This document shows, one piece after another, positions 34,703 through 44,580 of a DNA stretch of 64,000 nucleotides. How positions within the stretch are numbered: the stretch's first letter is position 1; every line of letters starts with the position of its first letter. The translations under genes and the position numbers were made by a program. The stretch lies in assembly GCF_900116435.1 (NCBI RefSeq), contig NZ_FPAZ01000006.1, forward strand, positions 62,001-126,000. The letters run 5' to 3'. The notes under the pieces are model-generated. The model did not search any database and was not told where the DNA came from. It saw nothing but the letters and a program-made list of their open reading frames with translations. Source of the stretch: Pseudoalteromonas lipolytica. Its GTDB lineage: Bacteria; Pseudomonadota; Gammaproteobacteria; Enterobacterales; Alteromonadaceae.

Positions 34703-35980
34703 TTAAAATGTGTAGTTATACTGAGCACCTAATAGTACAGCATGACCTTTTGATTCATATTCCCATGAAACATTTTGGCCAAGTGACGCTGCTAAACTAT
34801 CTTTTTCAGTGAAGTTTTGTGTTTTACCACGAAGAATACTCACACCTAAGTCGATATTTGAGTTTTCGCTAAATGCGTAATTACCACCGAACGAGAACCA
34901 GAAACGGTCTGTATCAGGAATAGAGATTGAAAGGTGTGATTGATCAGCTGGCGATTCATCGTAGGCAATACCTGCACGAAGTAATAACGCATCGCTGTAC
35001 TGATAGTCAGTACCAATTGAGTAACGCATTGAATCAGAGAAATTCTCTTCTTTAGAGAAAACAGGCGTTTCACGGCTTGGTGTATACGCTTCTAATTTCT
35101 GGAAGCTATCCCAACCAGTCCATAAAATGCTGTAGTGTACGCCTAGCTTTTTGTCTAATTGGTGTGAACCAGAGAACTCAGCAATCGCTGGTAATGTTAA
35201 TTTTAGCTCGCCAGGTACAGTCATGCCCGCTAAACCACCCACAGCTGCAGGTAATTGGTTTGAGTACTCACCTTCAAAATCGATATCTGTTTCGCTGCGG
35301 TAGCTAAAGCCAAAGCGGTTATTTTCATCAAGTTGGTACATTGCACCCACGTTCCAACCAAAACCGTAATCGTCACCTTCAAGGTGAGCAATTTGCGTAT
35401 TCGCAGGGATACCAAATGGGTTAGCACCGGCATTACGAACTACTTTTGCATCAGCGTAAACATAGTTTAAGCCAAGACCTACGCTGAACTGCTCGTTGAT
35501 TTTGTACGATGCACTGGCATTCATGTTAACAGTTACGATTTCAGTTTCACCCGCAATCGAGCCTGCCGCATAGTCGTCATTAAACTCAGTTGAAAGACCA
35601 AAGTTAGAAAAAGCACCAAAACCTAACGACACTTTGTCATTTAATGGCATGGTGAAGTAACCCGCAGGAATAAATGCAGATGGAGCGATGCTATCATCAT
35701 CAATTGAGTTTGCATCTAAACCATATGCAGCGCTCTGGCCTTTTAAGCTTACGTCTGGAATAACAGCAATGCCTGCCACTGAAATTTGCTTGTCTTTGAA
35801 TAAAGACATAAGTGCAGGGTTACGAGCTACAACTGAAGCATCATCAGCAACGGCTGCTTCACCTGCGTATGCACGGCCTAAACCCGATACATTTTGCTCT
35901 GCTAATTGGAAAGCTGCAGCAAAGCTGTCAGCAGAAACAACAGCAAGTGATGCTGCAATTAATGTTTTAGTGAACTTCAT
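34703..35980 (-). CDS. fadL: FadL-family outer membrane long-chain fatty acid transporter
   Basis: Outer membrane barrel of 425 residues with a signal peptide cut near SFA. The mature N-terminal hatch has AFQLAEQNVSGLGRAYAGEAAVADDASVVARNPA style residues (shown in part), typical of OMPP1/FadL. It takes long-chain fatty acids or other hydrophobic molecules across the outer membrane. The final residue is phenylalanine, as expected for barrel assembly. Upstream DNA was searched by eye for a FadR site without success. Confidence 0.92.
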   Translation of the reverse strand: MKFTKTLIAASLAVVSADSFAAAFQLAEQNVSGLGRAYAGEAAVADDASVVARNPALMSLFKDKQISVAGIAVIPDVSLKGQSAAYGLDANSIDDDSIAPSAFIPAGYFTMPLNDKVSLGFGAFSNFGLSTEFNDDYAAGSIAGETEIVTVNMNASASYKINEQFSVGLGLNYVYADAKVVRNAGANPFGIPANTQIAHLEGDDYGFGWNVGAMYQLDENNRFGFSYRSETDIDFEGEYSNQLPAAVGGLAGMTVPGELKLTLPAIAEFSGSHQLDKKLGVHYSILWTGWDSFQKLEAYTPSRETPVFSKEENFSDSMRYSIGTDYQYSDALLLRAGIAYDESPADQSHLSISIPDTDRFWFSFGGNYAFSENSNIDLGVSILRGKTQNFTEKDSLAASLGQNVSWEYESKGHAVLLGAQYNYTF

Positions 35981-36308
35981 AAATCTGTGTCCTCTTGCAA
36001 TCTAATGCGTTAGCGATACCAATTTATAGTGCAACCAGCTAGTTAGCTTTTAAAGTTAGCGCTACATGTTGGTATTAGATGTTTTATTCTAATAATTACA
36101 AACTTTCGAACATTACCTTAATTAAGATCAAAAAACTGTAATTTTTCGTTAGAAATAGGTAAAAAACCCACATTTTAACAACAAGATAACAACTTATTAA
36201 AACTCATCAGATCTCTGGTAACAAATAGTAATTGATATCAATTATCATTTGCATTGACATCTTTTTAGCATCGCTTTAGACTAAAAACAGTGTGTTAATG
36301 GATCAGGC
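35981..36308. other. Divergent region fadL / small membrane protein
   Basis: About 330 bp, AT-rich. It holds the fadL promoter region, several GTTAGC repeats near 36043-36060 and a Fur-box-like site at 36233-36247. No gene is seen. Confidence 0.6.
36233..36247 (+). promoter_or_regulatory. Fur-box-like site
   Basis: TGATATCAATTATCA fits the 7-1-7 Fur motif: the right half ATTATCA is perfect and the left half matches five of seven positions. It lies about 62 bp ahead of the small Cys-rich membrane protein gene, in promoter position. Confidence 0.5.
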
Positions 36309-36638
36309 ATGGTTATGGAAATCGCTTTTATTTTTACTGCATTGCTCTTATGTGGAGTCAGTGTTTACTACTTCTGTAAAGCAAACTACTGTGCTTGCAC
36401 CAAAGCCGGTGAGTGCGATAACCCCGTTAATCAGTATTGGTTAGGTGCGATGTGCAGCGCGGTTCTGTCGTTATTGTTGTGTTGTGTTGCTTTGCATGTC
36501 GAAAAAGGCACATTATTGTGGTTGGTATTAATGGTAAGTTGTTTTAGTGGTGCATTTATTTCAGCTAAACGTAATGCCAAAAAGCGCTGCACTAAAGCTA
36601 AACAAGCAAATGCTCTTTTAACAAACGAGCCAAATTAA
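36309..36638 (+). CDS. Small Cys-rich three-helix membrane protein, unknown
   Basis: Unrecognised protein of 109 residues with three hydrophobic helices (about 5-22, 44-63, 67-84). A CACTKAGEC cluster (C-x-C-x5-C) lies between helices 1 and 2, and the C-terminal tail is basic. The preceding Fur-like site suggests iron-responsive control; a role in iron handling is only inference. A second ATG two codons later is possible. Its last 41 bp overlap the convergent HD-GYP gene. Confidence 0.6.
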   Translation: MVMEIAFIFTALLLCGVSVYYFCKANYCACTKAGECDNPVNQYWLGAMCSAVLSLLLCCVALHVEKGTLLWLVLMVSCFSGAFISAKRNAKKRCTKAKQANALLTNEPN

Positions 36639-37815
36639 GCTGGTAATCAAGCGGTTTGATACTAGCAACAATCTTTAATTCATGGTTTTCGCTTAAATTA
36701 ACATCTTTAGCGGTAATATGGTGCTTGTGTTTAGCATTATAAAATATTTTTACTTTAGGCTTTATAGGGTTCTCGTGATTCCCTTCCATCACTAACGCAA
36801 GACGTTCATTGTTAAGCTTAACAATTGTGCCAACTGGATGTACTCCCAAGCACTTAATAAACCGCTGTACAAGTTCTGAGTCAAACAGGTGCTTATTAGC
36901 CAACAAGTAACGTAATGCCGAGATAGGCTCTTCGCCTAATTGATGAGGGCGGTCTGCTGTCATTGCATCATACACATCGACTATGGCCATCATTCGCGCT
37001 GGCCGACTCAGCTTTTCAGCGCCAATGCCACGCGGGTAGCCACTGCCATCTAAGCGTTCATGATGATTAACGACCATATCAAGCATTAAAGGGCTAATTC
37101 CCTTTTCACCTTTAATCACACCTAAGCTTTGTGCGACATGTTTTCTAACAACCTGCATTTCTGTGTCATTCAATGCACTGGGCTTTGATAGCACTCCTTG
37201 CGGCATTTTTGCTTGCCCTATATCATGCAAAAGCGCCCCCATAGCAAGCTCTTTTATCGTTTTTTCTTTGTAGCCTAGATACTTAGCAAACACACTAACT
37301 AAAATTGCGGTATTAATCATATGACGCCAATTATAGATATGCTTGTCTTTAAGACGCGTTAATATCGTCAGCGCATTGTGATTTCGAAACACAGAGCCGA
37401 CAATATCAACCGCAATATCATCTAATAAACTCATATTCATTTTCAGACCCGCGGTGATGTCTGAGTAAAGTGCTTGTAATTTACGGCTGTACTGTTCGTA
37501 GTGAACACTCGCCTTAAGAAACTCCTGCTCAACCGTTACAGCGTGCGACTTAGTATTAAGGGCGTCAGTTTGCTCTACAATTGGTTTGCTTGGTTCTGCA
37601 ACTGGTTGGTATTTTTTAGGAAGCGCAACATCACTCTGAGCAAAATCGATAAGGAGTTCTTCAACGCCCTCAGAAATTAAACGCTTAATAATGGTTTTAT
37701 CACGCACTAAACCACGCGTTTTTATTTTAATACTGTTTATGTGTTCTTGTTGCTTACTGACACTGTCAACAAACATCCCTGGTACAAGTTCGGCAATCGG
37801 TAAGGTGATTAACAT
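36598..37815 (-). CDS. HD-GYP c-di-GMP phosphodiesterase
   Basis: Protein of 405 residues. An N-terminal DUF3391-type region (about 1-130, starting LPIAELVPGMFVDSV) precedes the HD-GYP domain (about 150-340) with LLHDIGQAKMP, HHERLDGSGYP and the KxxxD-like metal ligands. These domains degrade c-di-GMP to pGpG or GMP. Stand-alone gene, 195 bp from rraB, with heptamer repeats upstream. It overlaps the convergent small gene at its 3' end. Confidence 0.93.
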   Translation of the reverse strand: MLITLPIAELVPGMFVDSVSKQQEHINSIKIKTRGLVRDKTIIKRLISEGVEELLIDFAQSDVALPKKYQPVAEPSKPIVEQTDALNTKSHAVTVEQEFLKASVHYEQYSRKLQALYSDITAGLKMNMSLLDDIAVDIVGSVFRNHNALTILTRLKDKHIYNWRHMINTAILVSVFAKYLGYKEKTIKELAMGALLHDIGQAKMPQGVLSKPSALNDTEMQVVRKHVAQSLGVIKGEKGISPLMLDMVVNHHERLDGSGYPRGIGAEKLSRPARMMAIVDVYDAMTADRPHQLGEEPISALRYLLANKHLFDSELVQRFIKCLGVHPVGTIVKLNNERLALVMEGNHENPIKPKVKIFYNAKHKHHITAKDVNLSENHELKIVASIKPLDYQLNLARLLKEHLLV

Positions 37816-37914
37816 AAAAAGGTTAGTGCATAAAAAATCGAGTTTTCATTATCGCCCAACCGAAAAAAATGTCTATAGATCAAGTCTCGAATACGAAATA
37901 GGTATGAGTTAATT

Positions 37915-37940
37915 TTAGAGGTTAGAGGTTAGAGGTTAGG
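37915..37940. repeat. TTAGAGG heptamer repeat
   Basis: Three perfect TTAGAGG units followed by TTAGG, 100 bp upstream of the HD-GYP start. Such short tandem units can change copy number by slippage. Confidence 0.9.
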
Positions 37941-37949
37941 AAATTATAA

Positions 37950-37968
37950 GCGCGATTGTATATCGCGC
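37950..37968 (-). terminator. Weak hairpin after rraB
   Basis: GCGCGAT and ATCGCGC pair around TGTAT, 43 bp after the rraB stop on the minus strand. The trailing sequence is TTATAATTT, so termination would be weak. Confidence 0.45.
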
Positions 37969-38010
37969 CATAATTCAGACAGTAACGCGGGGTAAACCCG
38001 CTGCTACATT

Positions 38011-38346
38011 TTATTCCTGAAAGTATGTGCCCCAACCGTCATACTCAACGTCACATTGCTGTGCAAGAGCTTCTAATTTATCAACATCTTCCATTATGAC
38101 TTCAACGTCAAGCTCAGCTTCAACAACGACGTCAAAGCTCCATACTTTTTGGCCATCTTCTAGCTCAAGTTCTGCAGGTTCTTCAACATCGTAGCCAAGT
38201 TTAAATGCGGCTAGCGCAGCTTGCTCTAATTTTTCGAAGTTTTCACTTACGAAGTGATGTTCAACTTCATACAGTACTTCAGGATCTGAGCCATCTTCAA
38301 GGAGTGAAGTAACAATGTCTTCACTAATTTCGCGCCAATTTTCCAT
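38011..38346 (-). CDS. rraB: RNase E inhibitor RraB
   Basis: Acidic protein of 111 residues matching RraB: ELLEDGSDP-like start (SLLEDGSDPEVLYEVEHH), AAFKLGYDVEEP and the strongly conserved CDVEYDGWGTYF end. RraB binds the RNase E scaffold region and changes degradosome activity. Its ATG overlaps the plsC stop in TAATG, so translation is coupled. Confidence 0.95.
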   Translation of the reverse strand: MENWREISEDIVTSLLEDGSDPEVLYEVEHHFVSENFEKLEQAALAAFKLGYDVEEPAELELEDGQKVWSFDVVVEAELDVEVIMEDVDKLEALAQQCDVEYDGWGTYFQE

Positions 38347-39059
38347 TATTTATTTCTCACTTGAGCATCTAATTCAGTTATTTTAGCAGCCATAATATTA
38401 TGAACATGCGACGCATGCTCACGTGCAGTTACGTCTTTATCAAGATAAATCGGCGCTAACATTTCAAGGTAAATTGTACCATTGTCTAAGCGGTTTAGCT
38501 TAATAGTTTTATGCGTGGTACTCATACAAACAGGCACAATGGGGACATCGGCACTCATTGCGGTATGAAATGCCCCCGTTTTAAAAGGCAGTAAACCGCG
38601 ACCATAACTCCGAGTTCCCTCTGGGAACATCCACACAGACAGACCTTTTTGCTTTATTTTTTCGGCTGATTTAGAAATGGTACCCGCTGCTTTTGAGCGG
38701 TTTGCACGGTCAATTAAAATATTACCTGAAAGCCAGTATAGCTGACCAAAAAACGGAATCCACTTTAAGCTTTTCTTACCAAGGCTGACACAATTTTCTG
38801 GCACCATCGCGGGTAAGGTGAATATGTCGTAGTTGTTTTGATGATTTGCTACATACACTGCTGGACCCACATTTTTAGCGTCAGGGTGATAAGTCAGCTC
38901 AAGCTTGACGCCTAGCAACACCGCCATTTTACTAAACCAACCTGAAACAATGTGCACATTATTATTGTGAAATGGTTTAAAAATGCATAAAAGCAAACCA
39001 AACACACAGCTTAAAACAATAAATAACGCCATGATAATAATACGAAAAACAGCTAACAA
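38346..39059 (-). CDS. plsC: 1-acyl-glycerol-3-phosphate acyltransferase (PlsC-like)
   Basis: Inner-membrane acyltransferase of 237 residues that makes phosphatidic acid. The N-terminal hydrophobic segment (about 5-25) is followed by the HX4D motif NHQNNYD and the FPEGTRSYG substrate motif. It precedes rraB in a coupled pair, and follows parC in the opposite direction of reading with a terminator between. Confidence 0.93.
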   Translation of the reverse strand: MLAVFRIIIMALFIVLSCVFGLLLCIFKPFHNNNVHIVSGWFSKMAVLLGVKLELTYHPDAKNVGPAVYVANHQNNYDIFTLPAMVPENCVSLGKKSLKWIPFFGQLYWLSGNILIDRANRSKAAGTISKSAEKIKQKGLSVWMFPEGTRSYGRGLLPFKTGAFHTAMSADVPIVPVCMSTTHKTIKLNRLDNGTIYLEMLAPIYLDKDVTAREHASHVHNIMAAKITELDAQVRNK

Positions 39060-39165
39060 ACGGATTCTCCTCGAGTAAATCAGCGCGCATTATAACGTGA
39101 AATATGTCATTACCATAGCTTTTGGCGTACATGTGTGCGCTAAGATATTAATCTCTTTTCGTTGC

Positions 39166-39193
39166 AATAAAAAAGGCCTGCTTAGCAGGCCTT
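39166..39193 (-). terminator. Rho-independent terminator of parC
   Basis: AAGGCCTGC and GCAGGCCTT form a nine-pair stem around TTA, seven bases after the parC stop, followed on the minus strand by a run of seven T residues. Confidence 0.93.
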
Positions 39194-39199
39194 CTTAAT

Positions 39200-41497
39200 T
39201 TATTCACTCAAATCTGTTGAGGATTCGTCTGGTTCATCGGTGTGTGTTATTTCTACCACCGCTTCATCTACACGCTGTAACCCGCGTGGTAGCTTATTAC
39301 CTCGTCGACCGCGCTCACCATGATAATGCTCAAGATCACTTGGTTTTAAGGTTAATTTACGCTTGCCTGCATGAAGTGTCACACTGCTGCCCTCTGGCAC
39401 CACCGCAAGTACTTTTACAAACTCTTCACGGGCTTGTACTTTTGCACTAGGAATAGAAATAATCTTGTTTCCCTTGCCTTTGCTTAGCTTAGGTAAATCA
39501 CGTAATGGGAATAACAGCATACGGCCTTCATTTGAAATCGCCATACAGTAATCTGTCGCAACATCACTCACACGGATAGGAGCAAGTAGCTCTCCGCCTT
39601 TAGGCACGCTAACCAGCGCTTTACCATTCTTATTCTTACTAACAAGATCTTTAAAGTCGCTAATAAAGCCATAACCTGCATCTGAAGCCATCAATAATAC
39701 TTGATTGTCTTCTGCCATCACCACATGTTCAAAGTTAGCCCCAGAGCTTAAATTAAAGCGCCCTGTCATTGGCTCACCTTGGCTTCGCGCTGACGGTAAG
39801 CTGTGCGCATCCGTGGCAAATGCCCGACCACTTGAGTCAAGGAACACCGCAGGCTGGTTGCTCTTACCTCGCGCCGATGCTTTGTAGTTATCGCCCGATT
39901 TATAGCTGAGTCCTTCCACATCTAAATCATGGCCTTTACCGACACGTGCCCAGCCTTTTTCAGACAGCACAACAGTGACTGATTCTGATGGAATAAGATC
40001 TTTCTCACTCAACGCTTTTGCTTCAACACGCTCAACAACAGGCGAACGACGATCGTCTCCGTACATTTCAGCAGCTTCTTGAATTTCTTTCTTCATTAAC
40101 GTCGACATACGACGATCTGACCCTAGCGTTTGCTCTAATTTATCACGCTCTTTGGCAAGCTCATCCTGCTCGCCTTTAATTTTAAACTCTTCAAGTTTCG
40201 CTAAGTGACGTAGTTTTAATTCTAAAATCGCTTCGGCTTGCGTGTCTGTTATTGCGAAACGCTCCATCAGCACTGGCTTTGGCTTATCTTCAGTACGGAT
40301 GATTTCAATCACTTCATCAATATTTAAGAAAGCAGTTAATAAACCTTCTAAAATATGTAAGCGCGCAAGTACTTTATCTAAACGGTACTGTAAACGACGA
40401 CGTACTGTTTCACGGCGGAACGTCAACCATTCAGTTAAAATGCTGAGTAAATCTTTTACTTGTGGGCGTCCATCTAAACCCAGCATATTTAAGTTTACGC
40501 GGTAGTTCTTTTCTAAATCGGTTGTCGCAAATAAGTGAGCCATTAATGGCTCTGCTTTAATGCGATTTGAGCGCGGTACAATAACGATACGCGTTGGGTT
40601 TTCGTGATCAGATTCATCACGTAAATCTGCCACCATTGGCAGCTTTTTCGCATTCATTTGCGCAGCTATTTGTTCAAGTACCTTAGCACCTGAACATTGA
40701 TGCGGTAGCGCCGTAATAACAATATCACCATGTTCTTCGGTGTAGATTGCACGCATTTTAATTGAACCACGACCAGTTTGATAAATTTTACGAATATCGT
40801 CTTTTGGTGTGATGATCTCAGCTTCTGTTGGGTAATCAGGCGCATGCACTAATTCCAGCAGTTCTTCGATTTCAGTTTTTGGTTTATCGAGTAATAAACA
40901 ACATGCACTCGCCACTTCTCGCACATTGTGTGGTGGAATATCGGTTGCCATCCCCACCGCAATACCCGTCACACCATTAAGTAAAATATGCGGTAAACGA
41001 GCAGGCAGCACCATCGGCTCATCTAATGTGCCATCAAAGTTAGCCGTCCAATCAACAGTTCCCTGCCCAAGCTCTTTAAGTAAAACTTCTGAGAACTTTG
41101 ATAATCGTGCTTCGGTATAACGCATTGCAGCAAATGACTTAGGATCATCCGCTGCCCCCCAGTTACCTTGCCCATCCACCAGCGGATAACGGTAAGAAAA
41201 CGGCTGCGCCATTAAGACCATGGCTTCGTAACATGCGCTGTCACCATGTGGATGGTATTTACCTAAAACATCACCCACGGTACGCGCTGATTTTTTATAT
41301 TTTGCTTGTGCCGATAAGCCCAGCTCACTCATCGCATAAATAATACGGCGCTGTACAGGTTTTAGACCATCGCCTACATGCGGTAAGGCGCGGTCCATAA
41401 TGACGTACATCGAATAATTTAAATAGGCGTCTTCAGTAAAGCGCCCCATTGTTTGTTGTTCTATGCCCTGCATCAGCAAGGTATCTGTATCACTCAT
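39200..41497 (-). CDS. parC: DNA topoisomerase IV subunit A
   Basis: Subunit of 765 residues that breaks and rejoins DNA during decatenation. The catalytic tyrosine region RYTEARLS, the quinolone-resistance-region sequence [13 protein letters not shown] (unaltered serine and glutamate-equivalent positions present as D-S-A-C-Y-E), and a C-terminal beta-pinwheel (about 500-740) are seen. It is separated from parE by one intervening gene rather than being adjacent. Confidence 0.97.
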   Translation of the reverse strand: MSDTDTLLMQGIEQQTMGRFTEDAYLNYSMYVIMDRALPHVGDGLKPVQRRIIYAMSELGLSAQAKYKKSARTVGDVLGKYHPHGDSACYEAMVLMAQPFSYRYPLVDGQGNWGAADDPKSFAAMRYTEARLSKFSEVLLKELGQGTVDWTANFDGTLDEPMVLPARLPHILLNGVTGIAVGMATDIPPHNVREVASACCLLLDKPKTEIEELLELVHAPDYPTEAEIITPKDDIRKIYQTGRGSIKMRAIYTEEHGDIVITALPHQCSGAKVLEQIAAQMNAKKLPMVADLRDESDHENPTRIVIVPRSNRIKAEPLMAHLFATTDLEKNYRVNLNMLGLDGRPQVKDLLSILTEWLTFRRETVRRRLQYRLDKVLARLHILEGLLTAFLNIDEVIEIIRTEDKPKPVLMERFAITDTQAEAILELKLRHLAKLEEFKIKGEQDELAKERDKLEQTLGSDRRMSTLMKKEIQEAAEMYGDDRRSPVVERVEAKALSEKDLIPSESVTVVLSEKGWARVGKGHDLDVEGLSYKSGDNYKASARGKSNQPAVFLDSSGRAFATDAHSLPSARSQGEPMTGRFNLSSGANFEHVVMAEDNQVLLMASDAGYGFISDFKDLVSKNKNGKALVSVPKGGELLAPIRVSDVATDYCMAISNEGRMLLFPLRDLPKLSKGKGNKIISIPSAKVQAREEFVKVLAVVPEGSSVTLHAGKRKLTLKPSDLEHYHGERGRRGNKLPRGLQRVDEAVVEITHTDEPDESSTDLSE

Positions 41498-41507
41498 TAA
41501 CGCTTAC

Positions 41508-42608
41508 CTATTTTTTCTTAGCGCTAACGCGGTAAATCGCATTAGCGTAATCGTCTGAGATCAATAAGCTGCCATCTGCAAGTTCTGCAAATGCAACTGG
41601 GCGACCAAATGTTTCTTCATTTTGCATAAAGCCAGTAATGAATGGGGTGTACTTTGTAATACGGCCTTGTTCAACATTGGCTAGCATGACTCTATAACCC
41701 GACTTTTTCGAACGATTCCACGAACCATGCTCAGCAACAAATAACTGTTCTTTGTAGTTGGCCGGAAATTGCTTACCGTTGTAGAAATGAATACCTAATG
41801 GTGCAACATGCGCCCCCAGCGCCAGTGCAGGTGATTTGTAATCAGCAATACGCTTACCTTTGCCAAATTCAGGGTCTAAAATAGCCCCTGCATGCACATA
41901 AGGGAAACCGTAATGAGCGCCTTCTTCTCCTTCACCTACTCGGTTAATCTCGCATGGAGGCATGTCATCGCCCATCATGTCACGGCCATTGTCACTGAAC
42001 CAAAAAGCATGGGTAGTTGGGTGATAATCAAAGCCCACTGAATTACGTACACCTTTGGCAATCGTTTTAATTTCTTTGGTATCAACATCCAAAGAGAAAA
42101 TACGGCCGTACTTGTCATCTTCTGCACAAATATTACACGGTACACCAACAGGAACAATTAACTCCCCCGTTGGCGCAAAGCTAATAAACTTCCAGCCATG
42201 GTGACGATCGGTTGGGAACTTATCGTAAACCACCTCAAATTTGGGTGCTTTTAAATGTTTATCAATTTCTTTAAAACGAATAATACGTGACACTTCAGCA
42301 ACGTATAAATCGCCGTCTTTTATTGCTAAACCCGACGGCATTTCGAGCCCTTTGGCAATCACAATTTTCTTATCTGCTACACCATCACTGTTATGATCGA
42401 TAAGCGCATAAACATTGCCCGCTTTTCGCGAGCCGACATACACAATGCCTTTTTTAGAAACGGCAATTTGACGCGCATTCTCAACATCATCTGCAAATAA
42501 ACTAACGTTGAAGCCATCAGCAACCGTTAGTTTATCTAAAATATCTTTTGCCATCACTGGCGCTGACAACAAGCTCAGTGATAATAATGAAGTCAGTATT
42601 TTTTTCAT
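41508..42608 (-). CDS. PQQ-type sugar (sorbosone) dehydrogenase homologue
   Basis: Secreted protein of 366 residues with a signal peptide ending APVMA and a six-bladed propeller pattern with repeated GLA, PSGLAI and DGSLLISDDYANAIYRV elements as in L-sorbosone and soluble glucose dehydrogenases. DRHHGWKF and AEHGSWNRS match conserved active-site segments, and a CNIC pair is present. It likely oxidises a sugar or alcohol in the periplasm if PQQ is available; PQQ synthesis genes are not in the window. It sits between parE and parC, 10 bp from parC. Confidence 0.88.
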   Translation of the reverse strand: MKKILTSLLSLSLLSAPVMAKDILDKLTVADGFNVSLFADDVENARQIAVSKKGIVYVGSRKAGNVYALIDHNSDGVADKKIVIAKGLEMPSGLAIKDGDLYVAEVSRIIRFKEIDKHLKAPKFEVVYDKFPTDRHHGWKFISFAPTGELIVPVGVPCNICAEDDKYGRIFSLDVDTKEIKTIAKGVRNSVGFDYHPTTHAFWFSDNGRDMMGDDMPPCEINRVGEGEEGAHYGFPYVHAGAILDPEFGKGKRIADYKSPALALGAHVAPLGIHFYNGKQFPANYKEQLFVAEHGSWNRSKKSGYRVMLANVEQGRITKYTPFITGFMQNEETFGRPVAFAELADGSLLISDDYANAIYRVSAKKK

Positions 42609-42657
42609 TTTTCTTGCCTTTTAATTCATTTTCAGCAACTAAGTTGCAGCTCTATAT

Positions 42658-44547
42658 TTAAACTTGTGCACGATTACCGTGATCTTCTAGCCACTGACGA
42701 CGGTCTGAAGAACGCTTTTTAGCAAGCAACATGTCCATCATTTCCATGGTTTGCTCTTCCTCATCAAGTGTTAGCTGCACTAAGCGACGTGTATTAGGAT
42801 CCATGGTGGTTTCGCGTAATTGCAGCGGATTCATCTCACCAAGACCTTTGAAGCGTTGTACATTAACTTTACCGCGTTTTTTCTCTGCTTCTATCCGGGC
42901 TAAAATGCCATTTTTTTCGTCTTCATCAAGGGCGTAATACACATCCTTACCAATGTCGATTCGAAATAAAGGGGGCATTGCCACGTACACATGGCCTTTT
43001 TTGATAAGCGCAGGAAAGTGACGCACAAACAATGCACACAACAAGGTGGCAATGTGTAATCCATCCGAGTCAGCATCCGCTAAGATACAGATTTTATTGT
43101 AGCGCAGACCAGATAGGTCACTCGAATCAGGGTCAATGCCGAGTGCTACCGAAATATCGTGAACTTCTTGCGATGCCAAAATTTGCCCAGACTCTACTTC
43201 CCACGTATTTAAGATTTTACCTCGCAGCGGCATAATCGCTTGGAACTCGCGATCACGTGCTTGTTTAGCCGAACCACCCGCCGAGTCACCCTCAACTAAA
43301 AACAGTTCAGTGCGGTCATTATCTTGCGCGCTGCAATCTGTTAACTTACCAGGTAATGCAGGGCCTGAGGTAATGCGTTTACGCACTACTTTTTTGGCTG
43401 CACGTAAACGACGTTGCGCATTAGAAATACATAAATCGGCAAGTAACTCGGCAGTTTCGGTGTGCTCGTTTAACCATAAACTAAATGAGTCTTTCACCAC
43501 ACCAGACACAAATGCAGCACATGAACGCGAAGACAGCTTTTCTTTTGTTTGACCTGCAAATTGCGGGTCTTGCATTTTAACTGACAGCACATAACTACAA
43601 CGCTCCCAAATATCATCTGGGGTCAGTTTTACACCACGTGGCAGTAAGTTTCTAAACTCACAAAACTCACGCATCGCCTCTAAAAGCCCTTGGCGCAAGC
43701 CGTTTACATGGGTTCCGCCCTGTGCGGTTGGAATTAAATTTACATAGCTCTCGGCAATCGATTCACCACCATCAGGTAACCACACAACTGCCCAATCAGC
43801 GCCTTCTGTTGAGCTGGCAAACTCACCTATAAACGGCTCTTTAGGCAAGACATCAAAGCCTTTTACAGCCTCATTTAAATAGTCTTTTAGGCCTGTTTCG
43901 TAGTACCACTCGAGTGTTTCTTTAGTTTGCTTATTGGTAAATTTGATGCGCAAACCTGGGCATAATACGGCTTTGGCTTTTAATAAGTGATTAAGTTTGG
44001 TGATCGAAAAGTTCGCTGAGTCAAAATAGCTGGCATCAGGCCAAAAACGAACCGTTGTCCCGGTATTACGCTTACCAACCGTGCCAATAACGTTTAAGTC
44101 TTCGACTTTATCGCCGTGTTCAAAGGCCATTCTAAATTGCTGCGCATCGCGGCGAACAGTCACTTCAACACGAGTAGATAGCGCATTCACAACCGAAATA
44201 CCTACGCCGTGCAAACCACCTGAGAATTGATAGTTCTTATTTGAGAACTTACCACCTGCATGTAGCTTGGTAAAAATAAGCTCTACCCCGGGAATTCCTT
44301 CTTCAGGGTGAATATCGATTGGCATCCCTCGGCCATCATCAATGACTTCTAATGAGTTATCTTCATGAAGAATGACATCTATTTTTGTTGCATGGCCTGC
44401 CATTGCTTCATCGACACTGTTATCGATAACCTCTTGGCCTAAGTGATTAGGACGCACCGTGTCGGTATACATACCAGGGCGGCGTTTAACAGGTTCTAAC
44501 CCGTTTAAGACTTCAATTGCTTCGGCGTTATAATTTTGCTGACTCAT
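42658..44547 (-). CDS. parE: DNA topoisomerase IV subunit B
   Basis: ATPase subunit of 629 residues. GHKL ATP site (VIDNSVDEA, DDGRGMP, GGLHGVG), transducer domain, and TOPRIM with EGDSAGGSA and DADSD are all intact. It follows yqiA by 33 bp as in E. coli, completing the tolC/nudF/yqiB/cpdA/yqiA/parE block. Confidence 0.98.
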   Translation of the reverse strand: MSQQNYNAEAIEVLNGLEPVKRRPGMYTDTVRPNHLGQEVIDNSVDEAMAGHATKIDVILHEDNSLEVIDDGRGMPIDIHPEEGIPGVELIFTKLHAGGKFSNKNYQFSGGLHGVGISVVNALSTRVEVTVRRDAQQFRMAFEHGDKVEDLNVIGTVGKRNTGTTVRFWPDASYFDSANFSITKLNHLLKAKAVLCPGLRIKFTNKQTKETLEWYYETGLKDYLNEAVKGFDVLPKEPFIGEFASSTEGADWAVVWLPDGGESIAESYVNLIPTAQGGTHVNGLRQGLLEAMREFCEFRNLLPRGVKLTPDDIWERCSYVLSVKMQDPQFAGQTKEKLSSRSCAAFVSGVVKDSFSLWLNEHTETAELLADLCISNAQRRLRAAKKVVRKRITSGPALPGKLTDCSAQDNDRTELFLVEGDSAGGSAKQARDREFQAIMPLRGKILNTWEVESGQILASQEVHDISVALGIDPDSSDLSGLRYNKICILADADSDGLHIATLLCALFVRHFPALIKKGHVYVAMPPLFRIDIGKDVYYALDEDEKNGILARIEAEKKRGKVNVQRFKGLGEMNPLQLRETTMDPNTRRLVQLTLDEEEQTMEMMDMLLAKKRSSDRRQWLEDHGNRAQV

Positions 44548-44580
44548 AGTTTTTATATCTTTTATGCGCTTAGCTATGTT

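Noticed and set aside
36030..36050. FadR site upstream of fadL
   Set aside because: Only an AGCTGGT half-site is seen on the minus strand; the rest does not match.
37915..37940. Telomere-like repeat
   Set aside because: TTAGAGG appears only three times in the middle of a chromosome-like region, without hairpin or end structure.
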